From NCBI GenBank assembly GCA_003290165.1, contig QNQO01002055.1, positions 1 through 64,000 on the forward strand: DNA of 64,000 nucleotides. Direction: 5' to 3'. Made by a program: the position numbers and the translations under genes. This document shows positions 1-12,163 of the stretch, in pieces (the first letter of the stretch is position 1; every line of letters starts with the position of its first letter). Below the pieces are notes generated by a model, which did not search any database, was not told the origin of the DNA, and worked only from the letters and a program-made list of their open reading frames with translations. Source of the stretch: Berberis thunbergii. Taxonomy: Eukaryota; Streptophyta; Magnoliopsida; Ranunculales; Berberidaceae.

Positions 1-1069
1 TCTTCCCATTCAGCCTCGTCATCCCCTTCTCATCAGACCTTATCGCGAAGAAGGAGGAGCAGAGGAGCAGAAAGACTGGTGAAGCGATTGCGAAGGAGAA
101 ATTCGCGTGAGGAAGGAAGAAAGGATTTCGCGCTATTCGCACCCACTTCTGCTCAATACCACCACGAAACAGTGTTTTGTTTTCATCTCTAAACATCTCT
201 TTCTCTTAATTTTGGTTTGATTATTGATTATGGATTACTGTTTAAACATAATTAATATGTCTAGCTAAACTCCTCTTAGTTAGGGGTGGATTCGAAGCCC
301 CGAACATGTGCTTCATAAACTAGTTGAATTTAATCTTCCTTGCTATTAGTGAGTGTGTTTTGCTTAACTGCTTTATAGAGAACTTTTCCTTCTATGTTTG
401 TTAAGGTGGCCAACTTAGTAAGCATGCTAGGAATTAGGGCTAGAGTACAGGAGAGTTTCACCTAATTGTTATGATTCTGTACTCACAAGTAGTAAATACC
501 AAGGAACGTTGGTAAGGTTAAGTTAAAACCTAGGCAAGACACAAGATGCTGATCATACTTGTAATTGCCTAGTCAGTGTTCATATTTTCCACAAAACTTA
601 ATGATCTTAGATTGCTATTTAACTTGCGATTCCTGTTTAGATAGCATGATAAGAATAATTTGAAAGCGACGCTTAGTTTAATTCAACGAACTTGGGAAAA
701 TAATAAGATTAATGCAGTGCGGTCACGGTTAGTCTTGAGCATTGTCTCTCACGAGTTAGCAAGTGATTATTGAAGATTAATTTATAAGCATATGTTTGGT
801 GTGTGGAGATAAAACCCTTAGCTAATTTCTCATCTTTGTCATCTATTTAGTTTATTATCTTTACATTAATTTTCGTAGTTATTTTCATAATTTAATTTAG
901 AAAATCCAATCCCCTTTTATTTAATTAATTAGGTTGTTAGTTGTATTTTAATTATTATTAGTGTAATTAACACGCCCTCTAATCCCTGGTCTAGAACGAT
1001 CCCTACTTATTCTATACTACATATCACAAAGCAGGGTATTAAGTTGTGTGCTACTAAAATAGCGCATCA
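1..1069 (+). mobile_element. Right end of an LTR retrotransposon, cut by the window edge
   Basis: No coding capacity is visible. The stretch reads like the 3' part of a long LTR or leader of a Ty3/gypsy-type element. It ends in CA at 1068-1069, and the next base begins perfect P450 exon-2 sequence (AAGGCAAGAAACG at 1070). An abrupt CA boundary in the middle of an exon is what an LTR insertion gives. The matching left end and the other copy of the target duplication (expected AAGGC) should lie beyond the window. The lineage is not settled. Confidence 0.5.
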
Positions 1070-1606
1070 AAGGCAAGAAACGAAATTGACTCCAATGTGC
1101 CACACGACCGCTTGCTTGAAGACTCTGACCTTTCCAAGCTTCCTTATCTCCATTGTATCATCAATGAAACATTACGATTGCACCCAGTAGCTCCATTTCT
1201 AGTACCTCATGCTGCATCTGAAGATTATGTGGTGGGTGGATACAAAGTCCGACGTGGAACAATGTTAATGGTGAATGCATGAGCCATCCACAGAGACCTC
1301 AAGGTATGGGTGGAGCCTAATAGCTTCAAGCCTGAGAGGTTTCTTGTTGAAGGAGAAAAGGAGAGGTTTAAGTTTATCCCATTTGGGGTTGGAAGGAGAC
1401 GGTGCCCAAGAGCAGTTTTGGTGATGAGGATTGTGGCATTAGCGTTAGGTACACTCATTCAGTGCTTTGAATGGGAAAGAATGGGGAAAGACTTGGTGGA
1501 CATGATTGAAGGTGGAGGGTCTGGAACTACTATGCCTAAAGCCGAGCCTCTGGAGGCCATTTGTAGGCCGCGGAAAGTCATGTTGAACCTTCTTTCCCAC
1601 CTTTGA
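1070..1606 (+). pseudogene. CYP81-type P450 pseudogene A (exon 2 part)
   Basis: This is the second exon of a CYP81-family cytochrome P450 (a plant A-type, ER-anchored, heme-thiolate monooxygenase). The ExxR helix-K motif ETLR and PERF are present. The exon starts mid-codon at about 1070, where an LTR element ends, so the I-helix part is missing here. Two lesions show decay. A Trp codon has become TGA at 1280-1282 (the neighbouring copies read NAWAIH). The glycine after the heme-binding cysteine has become Arg ([10 protein letters not shown] instead of CPG). It is most similar to copy B at 15095-15718, including the 3' flank. It is not functional. Confidence 0.9.
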
Positions 1607-2039
1607 TAGAAGCATTAGACGTTGAAGATGGTCTTATGGATATTTTATACTTCTAGTTCTTGATGTGTGTTGTATGTGATATCATTATATGTACCTTTGT
1701 AATCAGCATATTTGGTGAATCTAATTATCTCTTATTATCAAATAAAAATCTAACTATCTTGGGTTCAAGTTAGTTGTGTTGTGTACCGCAGTTTTAAGCT
1801 AATTTTAGTGATTGTAAATGGATATACTCTTTAAGTTTCCTTTTGTTACCTCCGGGGGCTATCACACAGAAGTGTAAATTTGCTTTGTTATGGTCAGGCG
1901 TGACACACTTCCAAACCATCATTTTGAAATAATTATCGAATGTGACAAGCACAACAAAAAGAATACGCTTACTAATTTTTCTCTGACTCTTATCATAGGG
2001 GATTATGAACACAGTAGAAGATGAAGAAAAACCTACAGA
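1607..2039. other. 3' flank of P450 A, duplicated at 15719-16170
   Basis: No gene is seen. The sequence after the P450 stop matches the flank of copy B almost base for base, with small indels, up to about 2035. It then switches to sequence matching the flank of copy C (18592 onward). It is useful only as a duplication marker. Confidence 0.7.
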
Positions 2040-2328
2040 AAAGCAAATGGCCATTTTCAGGGCTATCATAAACAAACCACAGAGAAACTACAGAAAGTAT
2101 AATGAAACATTTCCAGATATAACAGTTGCAGATTTCCTTCAGTTTATCCACAGCTAATTTATCCCCAGAATACTGCAAACACAGAACAGAACATACCAAA
2201 TACTCTTCAGGGGACAAAGAAATGAGTAGTGCTAGGGGGACTATACCATCCCCAGTTAGAGACACTCCTCGAACACAATCCTGGATGACGCGTTGAGTAC
2301 ACAGAGTTGTGGCAATAGACATCTGGAT
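2040..2328 (-). pseudogene. Unidentified coding-like fragment, copy 1
   Basis: The minus strand reads open across this block, inside a longer 173-codon open frame. A second copy with few changes lies at 18592-18877, also on the minus strand. The frame is kept between the copies over the core (SIATTLCTQRVIQ, then LTGDGIVPLALLISLSPEEY). That suggests former coding sequence, but I do not recognise the family. A possible splice donor (GTATGT) follows the EEYL codons. It ends sharply at 2328, where a fragment of gene F begins. It may be one exon of a gene once located between the P450 and gene F. Confidence 0.35.
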
Positions 2329-2508
2329 GCTTTCACATACTAGGACTGGGTTCATTCGCATGCCGGAAAGTAGTGGTGATGAGTACAGACTGCAGCTAGA
2401 AAGAGAAGGAAGAGTAAGAGAGATGAACTTCAGAAGCAACCTGCAACAAATGTCTGGGTTCCAAGGATGGATTAATAAGATCTCAGAGAACTCCTGTGTG
2501 AGGGAATA
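2329..2508 (+). pseudogene. Fragment of gene F, exon 3
   Basis: The sequence matches the last exon and 3' flank of the intact gene F (34153-34335), starting just before the splice acceptor. The reading frame is broken by small indels near the end (…NFRSN, then a frameshift). It stops at 2508, where the LTR of the outer Ty3 element begins. The homology resumes at 14776 on the far side of that element. It shows that a P450 plus F unit was duplicated. Confidence 0.8.
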
Positions 2509-2886
2509 TGACATCGGATAGAATAGCGATTATTCTGCAGGCTAATTCTAAGAGACAATTTACATGAAGAACACAAGAAGATTACCTAAAACACAAAGAA
2601 ATACTCTAATGTTCAATTAAAATTATCAAATCAAAAGTCTCTATACAATATTGAGGAAGAGTTTTATTTATAGTGTTCAAATAACTTGAATAATAAGCAG
2701 CCTATTCCTAAAAGAAAATTAGAATCAAATACTAAAATAATAAGCAGTCTATTCCTAAAAGAAAAGGTAATGTCTAATTCTAAAAGAAACTAAAAAGACT
2801 CATAATTAAATTGAAAGATTACGAATAAGTTATTTAGTAAATAACTTTGAGAGCAAATTATGAACCCTAGAAACCCTCCTGCACCA
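2509..2886 (-). repeat. 3' LTR of the outer Ty3-type element
   Basis: It aligns with 14383-14775 over its whole length with scattered substitutions and small indels, so this element is older than the Copia element at 19438. Its termini are TG and CA on both strands. Confidence 0.85.
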
Positions 2887-3109
2887 GTTGCCCCGGGTTG
2901 GAAATAACTCGTCCTCGATTTCACAACAGCTTTATCGGAATCCTCTGGCGGCAGCCTAGGAAGAAGATCCTCTGGTATCAGGTCAGAAAACTCTGCTAGC
3001 TCTTGCAGACGTACTGGATTGTCTTTCATTTCCCTTCTCTTGAGCTCCATCTGCAAACCTAGCACATACTCCTTTTTTTATAATAATCAATTCCTTGATT
3101 TCATCAACC
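2887..3109 (-). pseudogene. Residual 3' polyprotein sequence of the outer element
   Basis: The minus strand reads a short acidic, proline-containing stretch (LIPEDLLPRLPPED, then SRTSYFQPGATG) between the captured OGDH segment and the 3' LTR. Such sequences occur in Ty3/gypsy polyproteins, but I cannot tell whether it is the protease-RT linker or the C-terminal tail. A weak polypurine tract (GGGGCAACTGG) abuts the LTR. Confidence 0.4.
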
Positions 3110-3768
3110 TCGGAGAGATTCGATTTGCAGTCTTTGTGACGAAGCAGGTTTTTAGGAAGCATCACAATGAGTGGCTTACGGAAATCTCTATGTATCTAGC
3201 GACGCAAAACATGAAAATAAATTGCAAGAGTCGTGACGTTGACAACCTGCCAATTGCACTCCTAGACCTGCTTCCTAAGTGTGGTGTCCATCTCAGGAAT
3301 AACATATGGATTATCATCGCTCATCTGAAGGAAACGTTCCAATCTTGCACTTCAATGTTCAGAGCCTTGACCATCATAACCATGGGGAAGAAGCACAACA
3401 AGTCTTGTCTGGCGGAGCCATTTAGACTCCCCACTACTAAAAAATTGATCAAATATCACCTGAGCACCATTAGTGAAATCACCAAATTGGGCCTCCCATA
3501 TAACCAATGAATTTGGATTTTCCATTGAATATAGCCCGATTCAAATCCGAGGACACCAAACTTCGAAAGCGAATTGTTGCTGACGATAAACATCTCTTCA
3601 TTTTGGTTAATGAGAACATGGTCCAATGGACAATATTTCTCACCCGTTTCTCAGTCATGGACTACCGAATGTTTGTGACTAAAAGTACCTCTTTCAACAT
3701 CCTGGCGACTCAACCGAACATGATTACCTTCCACTAGTAATGTAGCAAAAGCAAGTGCTTCTCCAACT
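3110..3768 (-). pseudogene. Captured fragment of 2-oxoglutarate dehydrogenase E1
   Basis: The minus strand encodes about 220 residues of the C-terminal half of mitochondrial 2-oxoglutarate dehydrogenase E1, the thiamine-diphosphate decarboxylase of the TCA cycle. Recognisable blocks, in order, are [93 protein letters not shown] and KNLLRHKDCKSNLSE. Stops and a frameshift interrupt it (for example after SVVHD, after GSEH, and after RKQV), so it makes no enzyme. No intron interrupts the match, which fits capture from spliced mRNA. Its 5' edge joins the retrotransposon protease start in frame (KMIID then WAVGEA). It lies inside the outer element's LTRs. Confidence 0.9.
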
Positions 3769-5194
3769 GCCCAGTCAATGATCATCTTGTAGATTTTATC
3801 TGCAACTGTGCAGGTCGTGTGAAAAATATTTGTCACGCCCCGACCTGCCACGGGAATCGCAGCGTGCCGATGCGTGAACTAACCCGTAATATAGGTGGAT
3901 CGTAACCGACCACAACATCATAATATAACACATTCTTGATATGAGAATGAAACGAAAATAAAAACTACAATAAAAATTTGAACAAAATAAATATATATTT
4001 GATTCGCCCCGCCAAAGTCATAGCGACAAAACCAATATACAAGCATCTAGTATAACAAGATAATACACCTGATAATACAGAGGAAGCAAAACATACCCGT
4101 ACAGGGTGGACACGACCGAACAGCACAAAACGCGCCTATAGTGGAAAACTGGGCCTAAGCGCCACGATCAGCAGGAGCGCCAACACTGTCTGCACTCCAA
4201 TAGAAGCACACCCCTTGCGGGGTCAGCAAAGCACAAAGCTAACTGGTGCGAGCGAACTAAATACAAATAACATAATAATATACGAGGAAAATTCATGCCA
4301 TACAACAATGGATAAGTAACAAGTTCTAAAGTCTAAATTACACCGTGTATCTAAGGATAATATTTCTAAGTTCAAGCACCAACACAAGCATTTCAGATTC
4401 AACGATAACTACAAGTTTACGAAATATGCCGATCATTACTAGTGATTCAAACATGGGAAATATCACGCGATGAAAACAACGACAATATAGAAATCATGCC
4501 TAGTCTCCTAGGTATAGCAATCAAGTCGAAACCAAAACTTTTGTATAAGTGTCTCATATCGTAGGTATCCGCATACCCTACGAATGTGTCTGACCCAGAC
4601 ACATCCCACAACGTGCACCAGTACCACTTCGGGTGGTTTGTATCCTAATGTGGTGCCATCTGCCAGGATACAAACTTAAACATCCCGAACGACTGGCCTA
4701 ACACGGCCAACCTAACACAAATCAAACTCAAGCGCGCTGGGAGGGAAAGCGAGTAATCTCCAAAGCACGTCCTCCGGGACCCGTCCTACTACACTCTCTA
4801 GTGGCAAGTACGTGCGAGAGCTCACCGCACCTCAGCAAGCTTGCCACATGCAATAGCGTCCACAATGTCTGGTGCAAGTCATCTGAAGCATCATCCAACT
4901 CATGATGCGAGGAAGCTCCTAAGCAACGACACAACAGGCATTATAGCGGGGTAAAGACACTTACACCAACATCCACATGCACAAATGACGAGTCTGTACA
5001 TAATCAAATGTAACAGACGTGCAACCATAATCAATTCAGCAATTTTCATAAATCCACAACTACGCTAGGGTCCCAACATGACCCAATTCACCACAATAAA
5101 TTCATTCGATTCGAACTATCATACATGCTCAAGACTTGGCAATCTACGGTAAAACATGACATACTATGCAAACTCAAAAACGAAGCATACAAGC

Positions 5195-5673
5195 TATCAG
5201 GACTAGTACCGTTGGTCAGGGAAACCAAGGTCAGCGGTCTTTCAAGACTTTCCTAATGGTCTCAAAACTCAATGTTCCTTTTTGAAAAGTGCCCAAATGC
5301 TTAGCATCTATATTATAGGGGGAAGGTTTGAGCTCTTGACTGTGAGGACGTGTTGCCTCCATTGCATAGTCTGGCCAGACTGTACCGCTAGCATTTTTAT
5401 TGTTTTCTTTGCATTGTTTTTCAACTTCAAACTTGTATTTTCATCGATCGATAGCATCGAACTAGTCTTGAGCAACGTCCTTCCGAACGTTCCTCCCCAT
5501 TGTAATCTATTGAATGTGAATGAGAGCTTTTACTGACTATTGTGCATTGTTATATTGTCTACAGATTGATATTGTGCATTCTCAAGTTAATATTTGTGTC
5601 CGTCAAAGTAATTACTCATAGGCTTACTAGTGAATTGGATAGCTAGTGCCGCACGGATTACTAGTCCGTGACA
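5195..5673 (+). repeat. 5' LTR of the chromovirus
   Basis: It is nearly identical to 11686-12163. The first dinucleotide is TA here but TG in the 3' copy; both end in CA. Confidence 0.92.
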
Positions 5674-5675
5674 GT

Positions 5676-5688
5676 TGGTATCAGAGCC
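5676..5688 (+). other. Primer binding site (tRNA-Met)
   Basis: TGGTATCAGAGCC lies two bases after the LTR end. It is complementary to the 3' end of plant initiator tRNA-Met. Confidence 0.92.
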
Positions 5689-5700
5689 AAAGCTTGCTGA

Positions 5701-6851
5701 ATGCAAACCAGGATGCAGGAACTAAATGAGCGCCTTAGCGCTATGGAGGAACGACAGGCTAGTCGAATGCATAGACTAGAAAGCAGAATGGACCAGTTGA
5801 ACACTTTGGGAGAACAGATTAGTCGGTTGGATGGACTCTTTTCACTGGCAGACAGAGTGGATTCGCTGGCTGAGCACGTTGATAACTTAGAGGGACGGAC
5901 AGTCTCTATGGAAGAGTCGCCTCACCCCACAGCTCAGGTGATGAGTGACTTCCAATTACAATTGGAGGACTTATTTGCAAGGGTTGGCTTGCTAACTAAG
6001 GCCACAGGAATGACGGATCACCATAGGATGAAAGTACCCAAGCCAAAGTCATATGCTGGGCACGAGATGGGGAGGAGTTAGAGAACTTCTTGTTTGATCT
6101 GGAGCAGTATTTTCGCGCGATGAACCCCGAATCAGAAGAAGCCAAGGTTACCATGGCGACCATGTACTTAGCAGGTGATGCGAAACTATGGTAGAGAACC
6201 AAATATGCAGAAATGGAAGAAGGTCGCATCCTTATTAGAACTTGGGAAGACCTCAAGAAGGAACTCAGAAATCAATTCTTGCCTGAGAACACTGATTTCT
6301 TAGCAAGGAGGAAGCTCCACACCATCAAACAGACAGGCAATATTCGAGACTGTGTCCGACAATTCTCAACTTGATTGCTAGATATTCGAGACATGTCTGA
6401 GAAGGACAAAGTTTTCTGTTTCATGGAACAAGCTCAGCCACTTCTACAAGCAGAATTGCAAAGGCAGAAGGTGACAAATATTACAAGTGCTATTGCGGCA
6501 GCAGAAAGGTTTAGCGATTATATGCCCATGGATGGATCCACTTCGCTCAATCACTCCACAGCTAGAACTGGCAGTACCGATTCAAGCTCAGGGTTGAATG
6601 CTCGCTCACCTCACCAAAACTGGGGAAACTCAAGTCAGAACCGAGGAAACTACAATTCCTGGCCGTCCAACCAGAATTGTAGTTCCAACAAAAACTGGAA
6701 TGCCAGCTCTAGCAACTCAAATTACAACAACAAAGGAGGGCAAAACTAATCTGGGCAGTGGAGACCATCTGCCCCTGCCCCATGCATTCTTTGCAATAGC
6801 AGGGATCACCCAACAGGCAAATGTCCATCTAAACATGCTCTACACTCATTA
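5701..6851 (+). pseudogene. Chromovirus gag, broken
   Basis: The capsid polyprotein begins at ATG 5701 with a heptad-rich coiled coil (about residues 1-75). A one-base frameshift near 6065 moves the reading to the frame that continues into pol. In that frame TAG replaces a Trp codon near 6193, and more stops lie at about 6373 and 6748. An Asn/Ser-rich segment (6600-6745) precedes a CX2CX4HX4C zinc knuckle ([14 protein letters not shown], about 6784-6825) that would bind the element's RNA. Gag and pol share a frame after the knuckle, so the ancestor made one gag-pol protein. Confidence 0.85.
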
Positions 6852-8409
6852 ATGTCCTTGCTTCAAGCAGAACCTTCTAACTCGACCGCATCGAGCTCGA
6901 ACCCCACCAACAGTGAGACCTCCCAGATGGGAGCTCTACGCAAGCTCAATGCTGTCAAAAGAGAAATGTATGAGCACCCACACAAGAAGGCTTTGCAATA
7001 CATTGACATCACTATCAATGGGTTCCCTTCCCAAGCATTGTTGGATTCCGGAGCGACAGACAATTTTATTGCCCCAGATGAAGCTAGACGTGTGGGTTTG
7101 AACTTAGAAGGGGATGTGGGTAAGTTGAAAGCTGTCAACTCTGAGGCAATCTCTATTAATGGTATGGCTAGAGTTGTGCCACTACAGGTCGGTCCATGGG
7201 AAGGAAGATCAAACTTCTTGGTCGTTCCACTTGATGATTTTAAGGTGATTCTTGGCCAAGAATTCTTCCGAGGAGCTGCAGCAGGACCATTACCTTTCAT
7301 GGACTCCTTGGGGTTTTTCGGACCCAGACTACGCATTGTACCAACCTCAATTCGACCAACAACTCATGATAGAATATTGTCGGCGCTCCAAGTCAAGAGA
7401 GGCTTGGCCAAAGGAGAAGATACATACTTAGCTGTGGCAAAGCTAGAGATGGAAGATGATACTAGCAAAATCCCTGAGGAAGTTTCCCAAGTTATTGCTG
7501 ACTTCAGCGAAGTGATGCCGAATGAATTGCCAAAGAATCTACCTCCCAGAAGGCTCATTGATCACGAAATTGAGTTAGTCCCTGGTGCCAAGCCACCCAC
7601 ACGTAGTCCATATCGCATGAGCCCTCCAGAGCTGACCGAATTGAGAACACAATTAGATGGCTTGTTGGAGTCGAGATTCATTCGGCCTTCTAAAGCACCT
7701 TATGGGGCACCTGTTCTTTTTCAGCGGAAACATGATGGCAGTCTTCGCCTTTGTGTTGATTATAGAGCCTTGAACAAAGTCACTATAAAGAACAAATACC
7801 CGCTGCCGCTCATTGCAGACTTATTCGACCAACTTGGATCCGCCAGATACTTCACAAAACTCGACTTGAGATCAGGTTACCATCAGGTCCGCATTGCTGC
7901 TGGTGACGAACCCAAAGCTGCTTGTTCTACTAGATATGGGTCATATGAGTTCCTAGTAATGCCCTTCGGCTTGACCAATGCTCCAGCTACATTTTGCACC
8001 CTTATGAATGGCCTGTTCCGTCACCTTCTGGACAAGTTTGTGGTTGTCTATCTTGACGACATTGTGGTTTATAGTGGGACTATAGAATAACACCTACATC
8101 ATTTGCGAGAAGTGTTCCAAATCCTTAGGGATAATCATCTCTTTGTCAAGAAGGAAAAGTGCTCATTCGGCCAGACCCAGATCAATTTCTTGGGTCATGT
8201 TATTGGCAATGGCAAGATTCGGCTGGACATGGAGAAAGTCAAGGCAATCCATGATTGGAACTCTCCTAAGAACGTGTCTCAACTACGTTCTTTCCTTGGA
8301 CTTGCAAACTATTATCGTCGCTTCATAAGGGACTACTCTAAGAGAGCCGTTGCCCTGACAAATTTGTTGAAACAAGACCGAACATGGGAATGGGATAGGC
8401 AGTGTGAAG

Positions 8410-9748
8410 TAGGGGTGGGCACGGGACGGGATGGGACGAGATATACCCATCCCGACCTTGTCCCATCCCAAACGGGTTCGGGACGGGACGGGACGGGATC
8501 AACGTGCTAATCTGGAGAATACATTTTGAACATATTATCAACTTACATTGAAATGTGGAGCACGTTACATTGCATTTTATAATTTGCTTGGCAACTGTGA
8601 AAATGGAAGCACTTTTGGTGATTTTGCCACTAATGATTTTGAACTGTGAAATATGGGCAGTAAATGTGGAACTACCAGGAAGCGCTGCATTTGGTTGCCT
8701 TTCAGCGATTCTCACAATTGGGAAAAATCAAAGTAACTGTCTCTATGATGAGCAAACTGGCCCTGTAAGGTTGCACCTACACACAATAAATTCTCTAATT
8801 CAGCCAAACTTTAAGATTCACAATAAAATGACCTAACCAAACTTTAATCCCCAATACAGCCATACCAATCCACAACACTTGTAAGATTCTTTATGAACCT
8901 GTCTTCTACTAAAATGGCAAATTCTTGTTGCAACTTAATGCAAAAGAGTTTTTTCCAAACTCCTCTAATTCTCTCTATTTGCTTCCTATTTTTGATCCAT
9001 TTCTCATAAATGTGAATTCCCATTTGCCCAAAATGATGTTTTTTGCTTTAAGATGGGGCTTGGTCTCATTAAGATTCACTTGAACAGAGAGAACTCTTCA
9101 AACTCTCTTTTGCAAATAAGGTATTTATTTGCTCTCAAGTAAAAGTTACGTTTTTTTTTTGGAAGTTGAAAGTTGTATTCACCTAAACTAACCACTATAA
9201 GAACAAGTCCATTTAATCAAAGTAACACCAATAAATGCCTATGCGGAGTATCATGATTTTCTTCTGAATACTGAGCCTGTAAGGTTGCAACTGCTGCATC
9301 CTCCTGCAACAATCATTTATGCTGATTATTACCATGCTGCATTGCAACTTTATCAAACGCCAGATCAATTTGGTACGCTCTTTCAAGTACTCTAATACAT
9401 TTATATCATGTAAATTAAACTTTAACTGTTATGTTAAAACTCTAACTCTGCAGATTTATTTTCAGATCAATTTGTTTTGTTAGAACTTTGCAGATTTGGA
9501 AGCAATTTCCTCAGAAATCTATGGCAGAAACTAAAGATATGATCTAAATAATTAAATAAAAATATTAATAAATTAGTTCGGGACGGGACGGGATTGGCGG
9601 GATTGAAAATCTTCATCCCATCCCATCCCATTCTAGATCGGGACGGGACGGGATCGGGATGGAATTATTCAATCCCATTAAGACCCGGAAAAATCGAGAC
9701 GGGACGAGACGGGATCGGGACGGGAACGGGATGGGATGCCCACCCCTA
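8410..9748 (+). mobile_element. Non-autonomous hAT element carrying a GDSL-lipase fragment
   Basis: The terminal inverted repeats are TAGGGGTGGGC and GCCCACCCCTA. The 8-bp target duplication GTGTGAAG is perfect (8402-8409 and 9749-9756), as expected of the hAT superfamily. Subterminal DNA is packed with GGGACGGG and CATCCC motifs on both sides. No transposase is encoded. The interior contains a host gene fragment. A relative with the same ends but a different interior lies at 59260-60475. It is inserted in the RT region of the chromovirus. Confidence 0.93.
8660..9373 (+). pseudogene. Captured GDSL esterase/lipase fragment (two exon pieces)
   Basis: Two blocks match plant GDSL esterases/lipases (SGNH hydrolases, usually secreted). 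Block 1 (about 8660-8760) resembles the LVPGNFPIGC region followed by the Tyr-Asp stretch, read here as LPGSAAFGCLSAILT and NCLYDEQTG. Block 2 (about 9238-9372) reads AYAEYHDFLL, LLHPPATIIYADYYHAAL and LYQTPDQFG. It ends at a plausible splice donor (GGTACG). The DNA between them looks like intron sequence. The catalytic Ser block and the C-terminal His block are absent. Retained intron sequence suggests capture of genomic DNA. Confidence 0.75.
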
Positions 9749-11685
9749 GTGTGAAGCTTCATTCCAAGACTTGAAATTGGCCGTGATGAAAGATCCAGTA
9801 TTGGCCTTGCCAGACATCACCAAGCCCTTTGAAGTACAAACAGATGCATCTGATTATGCCTAAGGGGGAGTTTTACTTCAAGATGGTCACCCGGTAGCAT
9901 ATGAGAGTCGAAAGTTGAATGATACAGAGTCTCGTTACTCAGCTCAGGAAAAGAAATTGCTAGTCATTGTACATTGTTTACGGGTGTGGAGACACTACCT
10001 CTTGGGATCTCAAGTCCTTGTTAAAACGGATAATGCTGCAGCAAGCCATTTCCTTACTCGGAAGATGCTAACCTCCAAGCAATCTCGATGGCAGAAAAAA
10101 TTAGCAAAATTTGACTTAGTATTGAAATACAAGCCAGGGCGCACTAACAATGTAGCTGATGCACTCAGTAGAAGGGCAGACCTTGCAGTGCTAACCCATA
10201 CTGGTCCGAGTTACACCATCTTGGAGAAGATCAAAGTAGGCCTACAGACAGATCCACAAGCGAAGGCGATTACAGAGTTGATCAAGCAGGGCAAAACTCG
10301 ACGGTTCTGGATAAAAGATGGAGCAATACTCACAACTGGTAATCGCCTCTATGTTCCGCGAACTTCGGGTCTGAGGAAAGAACTTTTGAGAGAATGCCAT
10401 GACACCCATTGGGCGGGACATCCAGGTTGGAGACGAACACTTGCATTGCTAGAGAGGGGGTACTATTGGTCGCAGATACAGGAGGATGTAATGGCCTATG
10501 TTCGAACATGTCTTATTTGCCAGCAAGATAAGGTTGAAAGAGATCGACCAGTATGCTTACTAGAGCCCCTGCCTGTTCCAACTCGTCCTTGGGAAAGTGT
10601 TTCCATGGACTTCATTACGGGGTTACCGAAAGTGGAGGATTTCAGGAGTATCCTTGTAGTTGTTGACCGATTCTCAAAGTATGTGACCTTTGTGTCGAAC
10701 GGACTGACTTGCACAGCCGAAGATACGACGCAATTGTTCCTCAAGCATGTAGTGAAGTATTGGGGACTGCCCGAAAACATTGTTAGCGACCGTGATGCTC
10801 GCTTCACAGGAAAGTTCTGGAAGGGGTTGTTCAATCTCTTGGGATCCAAACTTAATATGTCGACAAGCCAACATCCCCAATCTGACGGACAGACTGAGCG
10901 CTTTAAATCTATGCTTGAAGAATACCTTCGTCATTTTGTAGGTGCAAACCAGAAAAATTGGGTGGGACTACTTGATGTTGCACAATTCTGTTTCAACTTA
11001 CAAAAGAGCTCAGCTACTCACTCCAGCCCCTTTCAGTTGGTTACTGGTCAGCAACCATTGACACCACATACAGTTCTTACCGGATACCAAGGACCCAGCC
11101 CAAGAGCTCTTGAATTTGTCAAAGCCTGGCAGAAAAACATTGAAGTTGCTCGAGCCTATCTTGAGAAAGCCTCCCGTCACATGAAGAAATGGGCCGACAA
11201 GAAACGACGAATTGATCATTTTGCAGTCGGGGACTTGGTCTTGGTGAAGCTAGATATGTTCAACAAGTATAAAAGGACAGCTAGAGCACACAATAATCTG
11301 TTTCGCAAGTATGAGGGACCGGTACAGATTATTGAGAAAGTCGGCAAAGTCTCCTATCTCGTCAAGTTACCACATTGGCTCCGTTTCACCCATCCTGTCT
11401 TCCATGCAAGTAACTTGAAGTCCTACCATGCAGATGCCACTAATCCCACAAGAAATGTATCTACACGAGCATTGCCTAAGCATCCTACTAAGCCAGATCG
11501 AGAAGTGGAAGAAATCTTAGCTGACCGCCTCATCAACAACACAGGCCCGGATAGAGAATATTTGGTCAAGTGGCAGGATGAACCTCCTTAGAGATCAGTT
11601 GGGAGCCAGTCGAACATCTGCTGCCATACCTCTCAAAGCTGGAAAAGTTCACTGCGAGTGTGTCAGCGAATTAAGTGTGGGAGAG

Positions 11686-12163
11686 TGTCAGGACTAGTAC
11701 CGTTGGTCAGGAAACCAAGGTCAACGGCCTTTCAAGACTTTTCTAATGGTCTCAAAACTCAATGTTCCCTTTTGAAAAGTGCCCAAATGCTTAGCATCTA
11801 TATTATAGGGGGAAGGTTTGAGCTCTTGACTGTGAGGATGTGTTGCCTCCATTGCATAGTCGGGCCAGACTGTACCGCTAGCATTTTTATTATTTTCTTT
11901 GCATTGCTTTTCAACTTCAAACTTGTATTTCCATCGATCGATAGCATCGAACTAGTCTTGAGCAACGTCCTTCCGAACGTTCCTCCCCATTGTAATCTAT
12001 TGAATGTGAATGAGAGTTTTTACTGACTATTGTGCATTGTTATATTGTCTACATATTGATATTGTGCATTCTCAAGTTAATATTTGTGTCCGTCAAAGTA
12101 ATTACTCATAGGCTTACTAGTGAATTGGATAGCTAGTGCCGCACGGATTACTAGTCCGTGACA
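11686..12163 (+). repeat. 3' LTR of the chromovirus
   Basis: It begins TGTCAGG directly after a purine-rich tract (AGTGTGGGAGAG) and ends ACA. It pairs with 5195-5673 with few differences. Confidence 0.92.

Larger units (their letters stand above)
6852..11672 (+). pseudogene. Chromovirus pol (protease, RT, RNase H, integrase, chromodomain), broken
   Basis: Protease carries the DSGA motif ([11 protein letters not shown], about 7040). Reverse transcriptase runs from about 7590 with YLDD near 8050. A TAA at 8088-8090 interrupts the thumb region. A hAT element splits the frame at 8410-9748. RNase H follows (QTDASDYA, where TAA replaces the next codon). Integrase has the HHCC zinc-finger region (about 10400-10530) and a DDE core (MDFITGLP, VSDRDARF, then HPQSDGQTER). 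A chromodomain (EYLVKWQDEPP) ends the protein after a frameshift at about 11588. The hAT plus its 8-bp duplication adds 1347 bp, a multiple of three, so the flanking frames still agree. Confidence 0.9.
5195..12163 (+). mobile_element. Ty3/gypsy chromovirus, complete in layout but inactivated
   Basis: LTRs of 479 and 478 bp bound it, and the 5-bp duplication CAAGC flanks it (5190-5194 and 12164-12168). In order it has a tRNA-Met primer site, a coiled-coil gag with a zinc knuckle, protease, reverse transcriptase, RNase H, integrase, a C-terminal chromodomain and a polypurine tract (about 11674-11685). The chromodomain places it among the chromoviruses; the clade is not certain. A hAT element sits in the RT region. 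Several stops and two frameshifts in gag-pol mean this copy cannot move by itself. Confidence 0.93.

Noticed and set aside
6863..7336. 157-codon minus-strand frame
   Set aside because: It is the antisense shadow of the chromovirus protease region on the plus strand, which carries the DSGA motif.
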